Below are positions 32,795-43,018 of a DNA stretch of 64,000 nucleotides, one piece after another (positions within the stretch are counted from its first letter, which is position 1; each line of letters opens with the position of its first letter). The translations under genes and the position numbers were made by a program. Source of the DNA: Nonlabens dokdonensis DSW-6 (GTDB lineage Bacteria > Bacteroidota > Bacteroidia > Flavobacteriales > Flavobacteriaceae); NCBI RefSeq assembly GCF_000332115.1, contig NC_020156.1, positions 1,364,001 through 1,428,000 of the forward strand. The letters are read 5' to 3'. The notes under the pieces were generated by a model that ran no database searches, was not told the DNA's origin, and saw only the letters and a list, made by a program, of their open reading frames with translations.

Positions 32795-34171
32795 TTATCC
32801 GAATAGGGCTTTAAATAAGTCGTTACCATTAGCATACAGCATCAGTGATAACAATATTACTATTCCTATAATTTGTGCTCGTTCTAAGAATTTATCTCCT
32901 GGTTTACGACCAGTGATTATTTCATATAACAAAAACATAACGTGTCCACCGTCCAAAGCAGGAATAGGCAGGATATTCATAATCGCTAGAATAAAAGAAA
33001 TAAAAGCCGTCGTTGCCCAGAATGCTGTCCAGTCAAAAGTATCAGGATATAGCTTTGCAATAGTTCCAAAACCACCTAACTGGCTCGCACCTTTTGCTGT
33101 AAACACATACTTAAACTGCACAATATAATCGTGCATAGTCCAGTAGCCTCTTGAAATACCTGCAGAAATGCTTTCAGAAAAAGAGTATTGTTTACGAGTA
33201 ACCTTAGCATATCCTTTTTCAGTAGGTTTTTTGATTATTCCTAAAACCTTAGGCTCGTCCACTTCTTTGGTAAAGAAAAAGAATGTCTTCTTTTCAATAG
33301 TAGTAAAAGTAACTTCTTTATTGTAACGCTCGCCGTTGTATTCCCATACCACTTCAAACGGTTCTTCATGCTTCACCTTATGATTCATCGCATAACTGTA
33401 GTCTGTATTGAATTCAATAGGATATCCAGCTACAGAGATAATTTTAGAACCATCTTTTATTCCTATTTTATATGCTTTGGAATCTACAACGACAGAATCT
33501 ACAGTAAATGGTACTCGAGCTTCTAATGAAGTGGAAACTCCAGCCTCAAACATTCTACTACCTATATCTTCTGGAATCGCTACTTCTACTTTCTCACCGT
33601 TTCTTAAAACAGTCACAGTTTCAATGTCTCTAAAGATGAGTTTTTGATTTAATGTTGGCGCAAAGTCTATAGTATCTTGATCGATAAGCAATATTTGATC
33701 TCCTTTTCTAAAACCTACTTCCTCTAAAGTTTCTGGAAAACCAAAACCGTATTTAAAGTCGGCGCCGCTGGCTTCATTAGTCCCGTTATAGGCAATTAAT
33801 CCTATGTAAATTACAAAACCTAGAACTACGTTCACAATTACACCACCTAACATAATAATCAAGCGTTGCCATGCTGGCTTAGATCTAAATTCCCATTCTT
33901 TAGGCTCTTGAGCCATTTGCTCTTTGTCCATGCTTTCATCGATCATTCCAGAGATCTTTACGTATCCTCCTAACGGTAACCATCCTATACCGTAAACGGT
34001 TTCTCCTATTTTCTTTTTGAAAAGAGAGTACTTAATATCAAAGAATAAATAAAACTTTTCTACTCGAGTTTTAAAAAGTCTAGCAGGAATAAAATGGCCC
34101 AGCTCATGAAGAACAATAAGCAAGGAAAGACTCATTAAGAAATTTATAATTAGAACAACCGTAGGGTGCAT
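32795..34171 (-). CDS. rseP: Site-2 membrane zinc protease RseP
   Basis: 458-aa intramembrane metalloprotease. The zinc motif HELGH is at residues 22-26 in the first helix, the third ligand in NILPIPALDGGHVMF near residue 405. Two PDZ-like regions lie between (about 125-300). Family members cut anti-sigma factors and remnant signal peptides; the substrate here is not apparent. The insert after the first helix (KKIGETVYGIGWLPLGGYV) is typical for the bacterial enzyme. Confidence 0.95.
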   Translation of the reverse strand: MHPTVVLIINFLMSLSLLIVLHELGHFIPARLFKTRVEKFYLFFDIKYSLFKKKIGETVYGIGWLPLGGYVKISGMIDESMDKEQMAQEPKEWEFRSKPAWQRLIIMLGGVIVNVVLGFVIYIGLIAYNGTNEASGADFKYGFGFPETLEEVGFRKGDQILLIDQDTIDFAPTLNQKLIFRDIETVTVLRNGEKVEVAIPEDIGSRMFEAGVSTSLEARVPFTVDSVVVDSKAYKIGIKDGSKIISVAGYPIEFNTDYSYAMNHKVKHEEPFEVVWEYNGERYNKEVTFTTIEKKTFFFFTKEVDEPKVLGIIKKPTEKGYAKVTRKQYSFSESISAGISRGYWTMHDYIVQFKYVFTAKGASQLGGFGTIAKLYPDTFDWTAFWATTAFISFILAIMNILPIPALDGGHVMFLLYEIITGRKPGDKFLERAQIIGIVILLSLMLYANGNDLFKALFG

Positions 34172-34237
34172 ATATTTTTATTTTAAGAGCCGCAAAAATA
34201 GGTCATTCACGACAGTTTGCATAATAGGTTTTGAGAT

Positions 34238-36223
34238 TTACAACACGATAAGCTTCTCCGTAAAAATCCCCATGTTAGTACTAAGTTGAATGAGGTATAT
34301 ACCACCCATTTCTGGAGTCGGCAAAATGTGGTCTGGATTATTTTGTAATTCGCTTTTGTAATTCTTAATTATCCTTCCATTTAAATCAAATATTTTGACT
34401 TGATTCACCTCTATATTTGAAGTGGTTATTTGAAAATAGTCTCGTGCAGGATTAGGAGCTATTTGAAATTCCGCTTTCGCGAAAGCGTCACTAGTACCCA
34501 AAGTAGTATTGTTATTCTTACTTATCGTCTCCACATCTGGATCGATCTCAATGGTTGCAGCAATAAACGGAATGCTCACATTAAAGTTCTCGTTATTATT
34601 ATCAATAGCCAACATAAAGCGTTGCTCCTGACCGTTAATGCCAGTTATTTTTATGGGAAGTTGGACTTCAAATAAATTCACCGAAGGATGGCTGGTGAAC
34701 TGCTGGTAAATAATATTCACGCCGTTAGGTTCTTGCCTCCATTCTATTTGATGTTCTGGATATCCTTCTCCATAGATCCAATCGTTAAAAAATTCGGTTA
34801 AATTCTCGCCACTTGTACTTTCGGCAATTGCTTTAAAATCGGTAGTTACAGCGTAATCAAATGCCAGTTGCGGATCATCAAGATAGTTTCTTAGTGTTTG
34901 ATTGAAATTAGTCTCACCTATTTTCTTGCGCAACATATGCAATACCATCGCTCCTTTGTTATAGGAAAGATTGCCGTTAAAAACGCGTCCCACATTCAAT
35001 GTGTCTTGAGCGGCTACATAAACACTACCGCTAGTAGGAGTTGTTGCCCGATTATTTGCATTTACGCGCCAGTTTTTAAAAGTAGCAGCACCGTCCAAAT
35101 GTTCTACTGTCATTCCTGTCAGGTAGGTGGCAAAACTCTCATTGAGCCATATGTCTTGCCAGCTACCGCAAGTTACTTTATTTCCAAACCACTGGTGTCC
35201 TAACTCGTGAGCGATCAGCCCACGACTAAAACCTCCCATAAAGCTAATAGTCGTATGTTCCATGCCGCCGCCCCAACCGAATTGCGCATGACCATATTTC
35301 TCATTTCTAAACGGATAGGGTCCAAAGCTACTTTCAAAGAAATTCATGATAGGAACGGTAACGGCAGTACTTGCCTGCGCGGTAACAAGATCTTCTGGAT
35401 ATACATAATTATCTATAGGCAAGGCCGTTGCGCCACTACCTACGGTGTCTGTATATTTCACATAGTTAGTAACCGCGATAGCGATGAGGTATGCTGGAAT
35501 AGGGTAATTGTGCATCCATCGGTAACGTTTTCCTGTCGTCGTTGAGGTCTCAGATATTAAAAGACCGTTAGAAACTCCAGTGTTTCCCGCTGGTGTGTTT
35601 AAAATGACCTCAGTCACATCAATTTTATCGTTGAGGTCTTGTTTACATGGCCACCAGGCTTTGGCACCATAAGGTTCAGAAAGAGTCCAGATAATTCCTG
35701 CATTGTTGTGTGTGGTTTGTGCAAAACTTCCAAAACCGCTCGCTATAGGATTACCACTATATGTAACACTAAGGCTATCTAAGACTCCGCTATTTTGTAT
35801 TGAGGGAAGATCTATAACCAGCTCGTCATTTCCGTTATTCATGAAATTAAGAGCAACACCTCTTTGTGTTACCTGGCTGACTGTCATATTAGAAGCAAGT
35901 TCAAAAATCACCTCATCGATATCGCCTACTGCTTCAAAATGAGAGGTTACTGTTCCTGAGATTTGCGCTACATCAGGATCTGTGTCTAATTCTAAGCGTA
36001 CGTATTTTAAATCATAGTTTGCAGTAGATTGATTGATGACGCGCATTTCTGGTTGTAGGATACTTGATTTTAATAAACAGGCGTCTACTCCAGGTTGTGT
36101 AGGTGGAGACTGTTGTGATTCCGCTCTGGTACCGTGTCGTTGCACAGCATAGACTTCATTGCTAAAAGGGGCAATGAAAGCGAGAACAAAACCCACAAAT
36201 AATACCCATTTATTATGCTTCAT
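34238..36223 (-). CDS. Secreted M1 aminopeptidase with type IX sorting domain
   Basis: 661 aa. Signal peptide, then the M1 N-terminal beta domain (about 65-240), and the catalytic domain with the substrate motif GGMEHTT and zinc site HELGHQWFGNK-x18-E (in IWLNESFATYL). The C-terminal 80 residues form a T9SS type A sorting domain: IAPNPARDYFQI, VKIFDLNGRII, and the end GIFTEKLIVL. The enzyme should cross the outer membrane via the type IX system and trim peptides outside. The TCGCGA palindrome encodes SDAFAKAEFQIAPNP, exactly in the linker before the sorting domain. Confidence 0.95.
   Translation of the reverse strand: MKHNKWVLFVGFVLAFIAPFSNEVYAVQRHGTRAESQQSPPTQPGVDACLLKSSILQPEMRVINQSTANYDLKYVRLELDTDPDVAQISGTVTSHFEAVGDIDEVIFELASNMTVSQVTQRGVALNFMNNGNDELVIDLPSIQNSGVLDSLSVTYSGNPIASGFGSFAQTTHNNAGIIWTLSEPYGAKAWWPCKQDLNDKIDVTEVILNTPAGNTGVSNGLLISETSTTTGKRYRWMHNYPIPAYLIAIAVTNYVKYTDTVGSGATALPIDNYVYPEDLVTAQASTAVTVPIMNFFESSFGPYPFRNEKYGHAQFGWGGGMEHTTISFMGGFSRGLIAHELGHQWFGNKVTCGSWQDIWLNESFATYLTGMTVEHLDGAATFKNWRVNANNRATTPTSGSVYVAAQDTLNVGRVFNGNLSYNKGAMVLHMLRKKIGETNFNQTLRNYLDDPQLAFDYAVTTDFKAIAESTSGENLTEFFNDWIYGEGYPEHQIEWRQEPNGVNIIYQQFTSHPSVNLFEVQLPIKITGINGQEQRFMLAIDNNNENFNVSIPFIAATIEIDPDVETISKNNNTTLGTSDAFAKAEFQIAPNPARDYFQITTSNIEVNQVKIFDLNGRIIKNYKSELQNNPDHILPTPEMGGIYLIQLSTNMGIFTEKLIVL
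34472..34487. repeat. TCGCGA palindrome, copy 8 (in M1 peptidase gene)
   Basis: CGCTTTCGCGAAAGCG read as AFAKA in the linker between catalytic and sorting domains. Confidence 0.95.
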
Positions 36224-36293
36224 TTAGAACTGATTTTTAGTAAGGAAAGTTACGAAAGCTTCACCAATATAATGTCAACCGATTATTAGGTCG

Positions 36294-36301
36294 TAATTTT
36301 G
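36294..36301 (+). promoter_or_regulatory. -7 box of SCO1 gene
   Basis: TAATTTTG, matching TAnnTTTG, 16 bp before the ATG. Confidence 0.6.
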
Positions 36302-36317
36302 TAAAAAAGTATCACAA

Positions 36318-37004
36318 ATGCTGCAATTCTTAGATAAAAACAAATGGCGTATTCTGTTCATGGTTATTTTGTGTGGTGGTATTTTGGCATCATTTCAATA
36401 TGCACTTACACCAGAAAAAACGTTGCCAATAAGACAACCAGATGAATTTGATCCATCGCTGGTAGATGACTCTATGCTTTTTGTAAAAAAGTACCATAAG
36501 ATCGCTCCATTTGAACTAGTTAATCAAAATGGTGATACCATAACGCAAGATGATTACACAGGTAAAATTTATGTAGCAGATTTCTTTTTTACTACTTGTC
36601 CTACTATTTGTCCTGTCATGACAAAGAATATGATGCTGGTTCAAGAAGAGTTTAAAGATGATCCAGAGATCCTGATTCTTTCCCACAGTGTGACTCCAGA
36701 AATAGACTCTGTAGAGGTTTTAAAAAAATATGCAGTTAAAAAAGGTGTGCTGGATCACAAATGGAATCTTGTTACCGGCGATCGCAAGCAAATTTATGAT
36801 CTTGCTCGCAAATCATACCTTGCTGCAAAAGAGAATAAATACGGTGGTGAATACGCTCTAGTGCATACAGAAAATTTTTTATTAGTAGACAAAGAAGGTA
36901 GATTGCGCAGCCGCTCCTACGATGGTACAGATGCAGAAGATGTTGAAAAACTGATAGAAGATATCTACATTTTGAAAGATATGTACAAGAGGCAGCGCGA
37001 TTGA
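36318..37004 (+). CDS. SCO1/SenC copper-chaperone family protein
   Basis: 228-aa thioredoxin-fold protein anchored by one N-terminal helix (WRILFMVILCGGILASF). The copper-binding CPTICPVM (CxxxC) is around residue 95-100 and the third ligand His is in EYALVHTENFLLVDKEG. Family members deliver copper to the CuA centre of cytochrome oxidase or act as redox chaperones. No oxidase gene is adjacent here. The next gene is 100 bp downstream with its own promoter. Confidence 0.93.
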   Translation: MLQFLDKNKWRILFMVILCGGILASFQYALTPEKTLPIRQPDEFDPSLVDDSMLFVKKYHKIAPFELVNQNGDTITQDDYTGKIYVADFFFTTCPTICPVMTKNMMLVQEEFKDDPEILILSHSVTPEIDSVEVLKKYAVKKGVLDHKWNLVTGDRKQIYDLARKSYLAAKENKYGGEYALVHTENFLLVDKEGRLRSRSYDGTDAEDVEKLIEDIYILKDMYKRQRD

Positions 37005-37076
37005 TCTTAATAATGGGTTATTGATCGGTATTAGCGCTAACTTTTTATTTCTTTCTTAGATTATAATAGGGTTAAT

Positions 37077-37084
37077 TACCTTTG
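37077..37084 (+). promoter_or_regulatory. -7 box of DUF3078 gene
   Basis: TACCTTTG, exact TAnnTTTG, 20 bp before the ATG. Confidence 0.65.
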
Positions 37085-37104
37085 CTGCATTAATCGATTC
37101 TATT

Positions 37105-38037
37105 ATGAAAAAAATATTACTATCTCTTGTGATACTATTCACTGCTAGTATTGCAATGGCACAAACTGAGGCTGAGTTAAAGGCCTTAAAGAAAACTAAA
37201 ACAGATTCTATTGCACAAATTCAAGCTCGTGCAAACGCTATTCAATCTAAAATTGATGCACTTCCGGGCTGGAAGAAAGGTGCTTTTGGAACTGTAGGTG
37301 TCAATTTATCTGAATTTAGTAACTGGTATTCTCAAGGAAGTGCAGATGTTTCTTCCGGTAACATAGCGCTTATTGCAAATGCTTATGCTAATTTAAAGCA
37401 ACCAAAGTATTTCTGGAGAAACTCTTTAAACATCAATTTAGGATGGGTAAAATTTGACGATAAAAATGACCCAACTGATGATGACAGCTTTCAAGAGGCT
37501 ACTGATGTTTTCAATATTTCTTCTCTTTATGGTTACCGCTTGAATGAGAAGTTAGCCGTATCAGCTTTAGGAGAATACCGTACAACTCTATTAAACAACT
37601 TTAACGATCCTGGTTATCTTGATATAGGAGTCGGTGGTACCTGGACGCCTGACGATTATCTGGTTGTTGTCGTGCATCCATTGAACTACAACTTTGTATT
37701 TGCTGAGGACGATACTGTTTTCAATTCTTCTCTAGGAGCAAAGGTAGTTGCAGATTATACACGCAGCATAGGTAAAATCAGTTTTAAGTCCAATCTCTCA
37801 ATGTTTTACAGCTATGAAAGTAGTGACCTTTCTAACTATACGTGGATCAACTCTTTTGGTTATACGTTATGGAAAAATATCGGTATCGGTTTTGAATTTG
37901 GTTTAAGAGGTAACAAGCAAGAAGCGCTTAATTTTGCTAATAACAACCTAGCACCTATGGCAGACCCTTTTACCTTTGAGAATGTAGATAATGAATTGCA
38001 GTCCTATTATTTAATAGGTGTGAATTATAAGTTTTAA
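37105..38037 (+). CDS. DUF3078 outer-membrane protein
   Basis: 310 aa. A signal peptide (MKKILLSLVILFTASIAMAQ), a short coiled coil (about 25-52), then GWKKGAFGTVGVNLSEFSNW, which is diagnostic for DUF3078, and about ten amphipathic strands ending YYLIGVNYKF with a terminal aromatic, as in outer-membrane barrels. Function unknown. It ends with a strong hairpin terminator at 38061-38090. Confidence 0.88.
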   Translation: MKKILLSLVILFTASIAMAQTEAELKALKKTKTDSIAQIQARANAIQSKIDALPGWKKGAFGTVGVNLSEFSNWYSQGSADVSSGNIALIANAYANLKQPKYFWRNSLNINLGWVKFDDKNDPTDDDSFQEATDVFNISSLYGYRLNEKLAVSALGEYRTTLLNNFNDPGYLDIGVGGTWTPDDYLVVVVHPLNYNFVFAEDDTVFNSSLGAKVVADYTRSIGKISFKSNLSMFYSYESSDLSNYTWINSFGYTLWKNIGIGFEFGLRGNKQEALNFANNNLAPMADPFTFENVDNELQSYYLIGVNYKF

Positions 38038-38060
38038 AAAATACTTTTAGATAAATTTAA

Positions 38061-38090
38061 AAAAGGCTTCTCTTTATTGGGAAGCCTTTT
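38061..38090 (+). terminator. Rho-independent terminator after DUF3078 gene
   Basis: AAAAGGCTTC, 10-nt loop, GAAGCCTTTT, then TTG. Confidence 0.9.
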
Positions 38091-38169
38091 TTGTTGTTTA
38101 ATTGAAAAATTTAATTATAGAAAATAAAGATATACATTCACCTAACATTATAATTTAAAATTTGAACAT

Positions 38170-38382
38170 ATGAACAATTTAAAAAAGTTTACACTTCCAT
38201 TATTTTTTGTGTTTGGGATTGCGTTAGCAGCTACAGCAACTCAAACTACTTATGAAAATGCACCTGAATCGACTAGTATTGATAAACATTTAGTTACATG
38301 TCAAAATTCAAGTTGTAGTTATAAAGGGCATCCTAGGAATAAAATAAAAGAACTTAAGCCATTTCAGAACATCGTAGAGTAA
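38170..38382 (+). CDS. Small secreted protein, unknown
   Basis: 70 aa. Residues 1-23 form a signal peptide (LKKFTLPLFFVFGIALAATA). The mature peptide of about 45 residues is polar and carries two cysteines five residues apart (TCQNSSCSYKGHP), which could form a small disulphide loop or bind metal. An ATG and a downstream terminator-like hairpin (38431-38472) support a real gene. I do not recognise a family. Confidence 0.6.
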   Translation: MNNLKKFTLPLFFVFGIALAATATQTTYENAPESTSIDKHLVTCQNSSCSYKGHPRNKIKELKPFQNIVE

Positions 38383-38715
38383 AAATTAATCGATGTAGAG
38401 TTTTAGCAAATCAAGTACTTATTGATTATTAAATTCTTTTAATCTCTAGAATCAATGAGGTTAAAAGAATTTTTTGATTGGTCATTATTGAAGCATCTTT
38501 ATCTTAATAATTTTATTCATCACAGTAACTTATTCCTATTATGGAAACTAGCTCTTTCTGACCCAACGTTCATTGGAACTTTGATAAGTAGTGAATAAAA
38601 TAAGTATTCACTTAAAATGATCCGTATTCTTAATTTTTCAAAAAACAGTTTTTTACCTCAGAAATATATGTAGTTGTAAAATGTTGTTCTTTAATTAAAT
38701 AATTATTTTAAAGTT
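38383..38715. other. Intergenic region
   Basis: 333 bp of AT-rich DNA between convergent genes. Apart from the hairpin at 38431-38472 I see no gene, repeat or site. Confidence 0.6.
38431..38472 (+). terminator. Terminator-like hairpin after small secreted protein
   Basis: AAATTCTTTTAA, 18-nt loop, TTAAAAGAATTT, followed by TTTG. Confidence 0.7.
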
Positions 38716-41127
38716 CTAGAACCCTTTTGTTTTTTTACCAGTACGCTCTTGTTCTTCTGGAGTCTCAGTGCTGCGATTTTCAAGCCTAAAGTTTCCAAAT
38801 TTATAAGTGAATCCTAAACTGAATAATTGAGTTTCAAGTAAGCTCAACTCTATATTATCTTGATTTTGATACCTAGAAACAAACGGTTGATTTGCAGAAA
38901 GGAAAATATCACTATAACTAGCAGTAAACACAGCTCTTTTGTCCCATAAAGTTTTAGAGAACCCTATACGGCTAGTGAATAAGTTCTCGTATTTATAAGT
39001 ACCGAAAAGTATGCTGGAAAGATAAGTGGCGCTTATCGTCATGTCTAAACTACCATCTTCTGATAAATTAATAAGGTTATTAGTATCAACATAATATCCT
39101 GTGGTGTTGGTTTGTTGCACCCTGCTGGCAGACTGTAGTGCATCAACTTCATTCTCCATATAAAATGCTCCAAACGTTGTGCTGGTGAGCCAGCTCTCAT
39201 TTAAGTAATTATAAAATGTTGCATCTACACTATATTGAAATTCATAATTTAAGTTTATAGACCTTAAAATCAGTGTGTTGGTATCATTATTCTGGAACGA
39301 TATACTATTTATCATATCATTTGTGTTGATATAATATACATCAACAAATAGCTGGTTTTTATAATTCCAGCCTAAGTTAATTTTGTCAGTAAAAGCAGGA
39401 ACTAAATCTGGTGCTCCAGTGCTTACAATATTATCGTTTGTAAAATTGTTAAATGGATTCAAATCTCCAGAACCAGGTCTGTCTATGGATCTTTTATAAC
39501 TTAAGGTCAAATCATTACTATCATTTAAAATATGATTGATAGATAAATTAGGAAAAACACCTAGGTAGTTTTGATTATTTACTAGACCTAAAGACTGACT
39601 ATCACCTTTAACATCTGTCTGTTCTAATCGCAATCCTGCAATGAATCCCCATTTAGTCCAATCTCTTGAAACCTGCGTATAAGCTGCATAAATACGCTCA
39701 TCGTACAAATATGTATCAGATAATGATGGGTCTATGATAGCACCCATGTCTGTATCTAAAAAATCTTGATCGCTTTTATTTGATATACTAGTAAACTTTA
39801 ATCCTGAAACAAAATTATAAGAACCAAACACATCCTCATAATCTATTTTCCCTGTAAAAATATCGGCTTCTTGAATCCCATTAGTTCTAAAGCTGTTTGT
39901 TCCAGTAGTCGTTTGAGTGTCATCAAAAAATACACTTGAAAAGTTTTGATTATTGTCGGTATCAGTAAATATATAAGTTCCTTCAACACTTAAAAAGCCA
40001 CCATTATCATTAAGAATTCTCTGCCAACTTAGGTTCATATGTCCACTTGAGTAATCTTGTTCTGTTTTAGAGTTTGTATCAAAACCACTGAAAGTTGTTG
40101 CTCCTTGAGGTAAAATTAATGTATTTACATCGTTATCTATTTTTTTGCCATTGTTTATTCCTAAATACCCCATGAAGGACAAAGTGTTTTTTTCATCGAG
40201 TGTAATATCTATAATACTGTTAAAGGCATGAGCATCACTTCTAGACACGGACTCTACATCTGTAAACCAACGAGAGTTTCTAGAACCATCACTATTAAAA
40301 AAACCTACCTCGGACTCTTGCAGCGTTAAATCTTTACGTGGATTATAATTGTAATTCGCATAAACATTAATCCAGTCGTTCTTATAGGAATGTCCAGTCC
40401 CTAATTGATATTTTGCAAATGTATCTACTGACCAATTACTAGTTACTAAGCCTTTATAACCTAAAGAGATGCTTTTACTTGTTATAATATTAATTACTGC
40501 GCCGCCATCTGCATCGTAGCGAGCTGGTGGATTAAAAATTACTTCAACGCTTTTTACATTATCGCCACTATAACCTCTTAGTAATTGTTGCAACTCTTCG
40601 TCACTTAAAAAAACTCTCTTATTGTTAATGTAAACCTGAGCGACACTACCTTTTACCATATAAGAGCCATTCATTTCAAAAACTCCTGGGGTAGATTGTA
40701 AAATTTGAGACGTGTTCCCTGTACTTAGCGAGCTGTTTTCAACGTTAAAAATTAATCTATCAGCTTTTCGCTGTATAGTAGGTCGTGCCGCATTTACTAC
40801 AACAGCATCTAGTTCTTCTTGATTTGCATTTAAAACAACAGCTCCTATGTCTGTAGATTTATTAAGTGTTAGCTTTCGCGAAAGCGGAACATAACCAACT
40901 GATGATACTTGCAATGTATAATCACCAGCAGCACAATTTGCTATCTTAAACTTCCCTTTTTCATCAGAATAAGATGCTTTATAGAACACACTATCGGGCA
41001 TTTTAAATAACACAACATTACTGTAAGCTAGTGGCTCTTCACTATTATTAATAATAGTTCCTGTAAGATCGTTTTGTGCAGTCGTACTAAGAGCTAGGAT
41101 AAAGATAAAAAACTGTAAATATTTCAT
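38716..41127 (-). CDS. TonB-receptor-like outer-membrane beta-barrel protein
   Basis: 803 aa. Signal peptide, then a carboxypeptidase-regulatory-like domain (about 18-100; DLTGTIINNSEEPLAYSNVV), a plug-like domain (about 115-220; VNAARPTIQRKADRLIFNVE), and a large barrel with repeated amphipathic strands ending GFTYKFGNFRLENRSTE. It matches the OMP_b-brl_3 type of outer-membrane receptor. No TonB box is seen and no SusD partner is next to it, so the cargo is unknown. The palindrome at 40872-40885 encodes PLSRKLTLN in the N-terminal domain. Confidence 0.88.
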   Translation of the reverse strand: MKYLQFFIFILALSTTAQNDLTGTIINNSEEPLAYSNVVLFKMPDSVFYKASYSDEKGKFKIANCAAGDYTLQVSSVGYVPLSRKLTLNKSTDIGAVVLNANQEELDAVVVNAARPTIQRKADRLIFNVENSSLSTGNTSQILQSTPGVFEMNGSYMVKGSVAQVYINNKRVFLSDEELQQLLRGYSGDNVKSVEVIFNPPARYDADGGAVINIITSKSISLGYKGLVTSNWSVDTFAKYQLGTGHSYKNDWINVYANYNYNPRKDLTLQESEVGFFNSDGSRNSRWFTDVESVSRSDAHAFNSIIDITLDEKNTLSFMGYLGINNGKKIDNDVNTLILPQGATTFSGFDTNSKTEQDYSSGHMNLSWQRILNDNGGFLSVEGTYIFTDTDNNQNFSSVFFDDTQTTTGTNSFRTNGIQEADIFTGKIDYEDVFGSYNFVSGLKFTSISNKSDQDFLDTDMGAIIDPSLSDTYLYDERIYAAYTQVSRDWTKWGFIAGLRLEQTDVKGDSQSLGLVNNQNYLGVFPNLSINHILNDSNDLTLSYKRSIDRPGSGDLNPFNNFTNDNIVSTGAPDLVPAFTDKINLGWNYKNQLFVDVYYINTNDMINSISFQNNDTNTLILRSINLNYEFQYSVDATFYNYLNESWLTSTTFGAFYMENEVDALQSASRVQQTNTTGYYVDTNNLINLSEDGSLDMTISATYLSSILFGTYKYENLFTSRIGFSKTLWDKRAVFTASYSDIFLSANQPFVSRYQNQDNIELSLLETQLFSLGFTYKFGNFRLENRSTETPEEQERTGKKTKGF
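40872..40885. repeat. TCGCGA palindrome, copy 9 (in receptor gene)
   Basis: GCTTTCGCGAAAGC read in the LSRK frame on the minus strand. Confidence 0.95.
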
Positions 41128-41191
41128 TATAAGAATTTAATGAAAAGCTAAAATACCAAAGATCGGGAAAACTAAACGCGATGTTTTAGAT

Positions 41192-41199
41192 TATATTTG
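41192..41199 (+). promoter_or_regulatory. -7 box of lepA
   Basis: TATATTTG, matching TAnnTTTG. Its closeness to the ATG at 41207 makes the next ATG at 41219 the better start. Confidence 0.6.
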
Positions 41200-41218
41200 C
41201 ACACCTATGGAAAGGAAT

Positions 41219-43018
41219 ATGAAGAACATACGTAATTTTTGTATCATTGCTCACATTGACCACGGTAAAAGTACTCTGGCAGACAGGCTTTTAGATGCGA
41301 CACACACGGTTACTAAAAGAGAATCACAAGCACAACTTTTAGATAATATGGACCTGGAGCGAGAGCGTGGTATAACGATAAAATCACACGCTATCCAGAT
41401 GGATTATACGGCTCCAGATGGTGAGCAATATATTCTCAATCTAATTGACACTCCTGGTCACGTAGACTTCTCTTATGAGGTATCTCGTTCTATTGCTGCA
41501 TGTGAAGGTGCATTGCTTATAGTAGATGCAGCTCAAAGTATTCAAGCGCAAACTATTTCAAATTTATACTTAGCGCTAGAAAATGATCTAGAGATCATTC
41601 CAGTTCTCAATAAAGTAGACTTGCCTAGTGCAAATCCTGAAGAGGTAACCGACGATATTGTAGACCTTTTAGGTTGTGATCCTAGTGAAGTAATTCCTGC
41701 TAGTGCAAAAACTGGTTTAGGAATACAAGATATTCTTGATGCGATTGTAGAAAGAGTTCCTGCTCCTAAAGGAGATCCAGATGAGCCTTTACAAGCACTA
41801 GTTTTTGACTCACAGTACAATCAGTTCCGTGGTGTGGAGACTATTTTTAGAGTCATCAATGGTTCTATTAAAAAAGGTCAGCATATTAAATTTGTTGCCA
41901 CAGGAGAAAGCTATTATGCAGACGAGATAGGAACTCTGAAATTGAATCAAGTTCCTAAAAAAGAAATAAGTGCAGGTGACGTAGGTTACCTAATTACTGG
42001 AATTAAAGAAGCCAAAGAAGTTAAAGTAGGTGATACAATTACTGACCATGCTAATCCTACTACAAATCCCATCGGTGGTTTTGAAGACGTGAAACCTATG
42101 GTATTTGCTGGTATTTATCCTGTAGATACTGAAGATTACGAAGACTTGCGATCTAGTATGGAAAAGCTACAGCTTAACGATGCTTCATTAGTGTTTACAG
42201 CAGAAAGTAGTGCAGCACTTGGTTTTGGTTTCCGATGTGGATTCTTAGGAATGTTGCATTTAGAGATCATTCAAGAGCGACTAGAACGCGAGTTTGATAT
42301 GACTGTGATCACTACCGTACCTAACGTATCTTACTATGCTTACACTAATAAAGAACCGGATGAGCGCATCATTGTAAATAATCCAAGTGATTTACCAGAA
42401 CCATCGACTTTAAACAGAGTAGAAGAGCCTTACATCAAGGCAACTATCATTACAAAATCTGAATTTGTAGGTAATGTAATGTCGCTTTGTATAGAAAAAC
42501 GTGGGATTGTAACTAATCAAACGTATTTAACTACCGAAAGAGTAGAACTTACCTTTGATATGCCACTTGCCGAGATTGTATTTGATTTCTACGACAGGTT
42601 GAAAACGGTCTCCAAAGGTTATGCTTCTTTTGACTATGCTCCTATAGGAATGCGAGTTTCCAAATTAGTACGATTAGATGTTCTTCTAAATGCGCAAACT
42701 GTAGATGCTTTGAGCGCGTTGATTCACTTTGACAATGCCTATACCATAGGAAAGAAGATGGTAGAAAAGTTACGTGAGTTAATCCCTAGACAGCAATTTG
42801 ATATTCCTGTTCAAGCGGCGATAGGTGCAAAAATTATTGCTCGTGAAACGATTAAAGCATTGCGTAAAGACGTTACTGCAAAATGTTACGGTGGAGATAT
42901 TTCTCGTAAACGTAAACTTCTTGAAAAGCAAAAGAAAGGTAAAAAACGTATGCGTCAGGTAGGAAACGTAGAGATCCCACAACAAGCATTTATGGCGGTT
43001 CTTAAATTGAACGATTAA
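41219..43018 (+). CDS. lepA: Elongation factor 4 (LepA)
   Basis: 599-aa translational GTPase acting on stalled ribosomes. G motifs: [16 protein letters not shown] (G1), [10 protein letters not shown] (G2), [14 protein letters not shown] (G3), NKVDLPSA (G4) and SAKTGLGI (G5). The LepA-specific C-terminal domain is present (about 490-599; [41 protein letters not shown]). The frame also has an ATG 12 bp upstream (41207), but the promoter would leave almost no leader there and [16 protein letters not shown] is the usual start. The stop abuts that of the convergent hydrolase. Confidence 0.97.
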   Translation: MKNIRNFCIIAHIDHGKSTLADRLLDATHTVTKRESQAQLLDNMDLERERGITIKSHAIQMDYTAPDGEQYILNLIDTPGHVDFSYEVSRSIAACEGALLIVDAAQSIQAQTISNLYLALENDLEIIPVLNKVDLPSANPEEVTDDIVDLLGCDPSEVIPASAKTGLGIQDILDAIVERVPAPKGDPDEPLQALVFDSQYNQFRGVETIFRVINGSIKKGQHIKFVATGESYYADEIGTLKLNQVPKKEISAGDVGYLITGIKEAKEVKVGDTITDHANPTTNPIGGFEDVKPMVFAGIYPVDTEDYEDLRSSMEKLQLNDASLVFTAESSAALGFGFRCGFLGMLHLEIIQERLEREFDMTVITTVPNVSYYAYTNKEPDERIIVNNPSDLPEPSTLNRVEEPYIKATIITKSEFVGNVMSLCIEKRGIVTNQTYLTTERVELTFDMPLAEIVFDFYDRLKTVSKGYASFDYAPIGMRVSKLVRLDVLLNAQTVDALSALIHFDNAYTIGKKMVEKLRELIPRQQFDIPVQAAIGAKIIARETIKALRKDVTAKCYGGDISRKRKLLEKQKKGKKRMRQVGNVEIPQQAFMAVLKLND

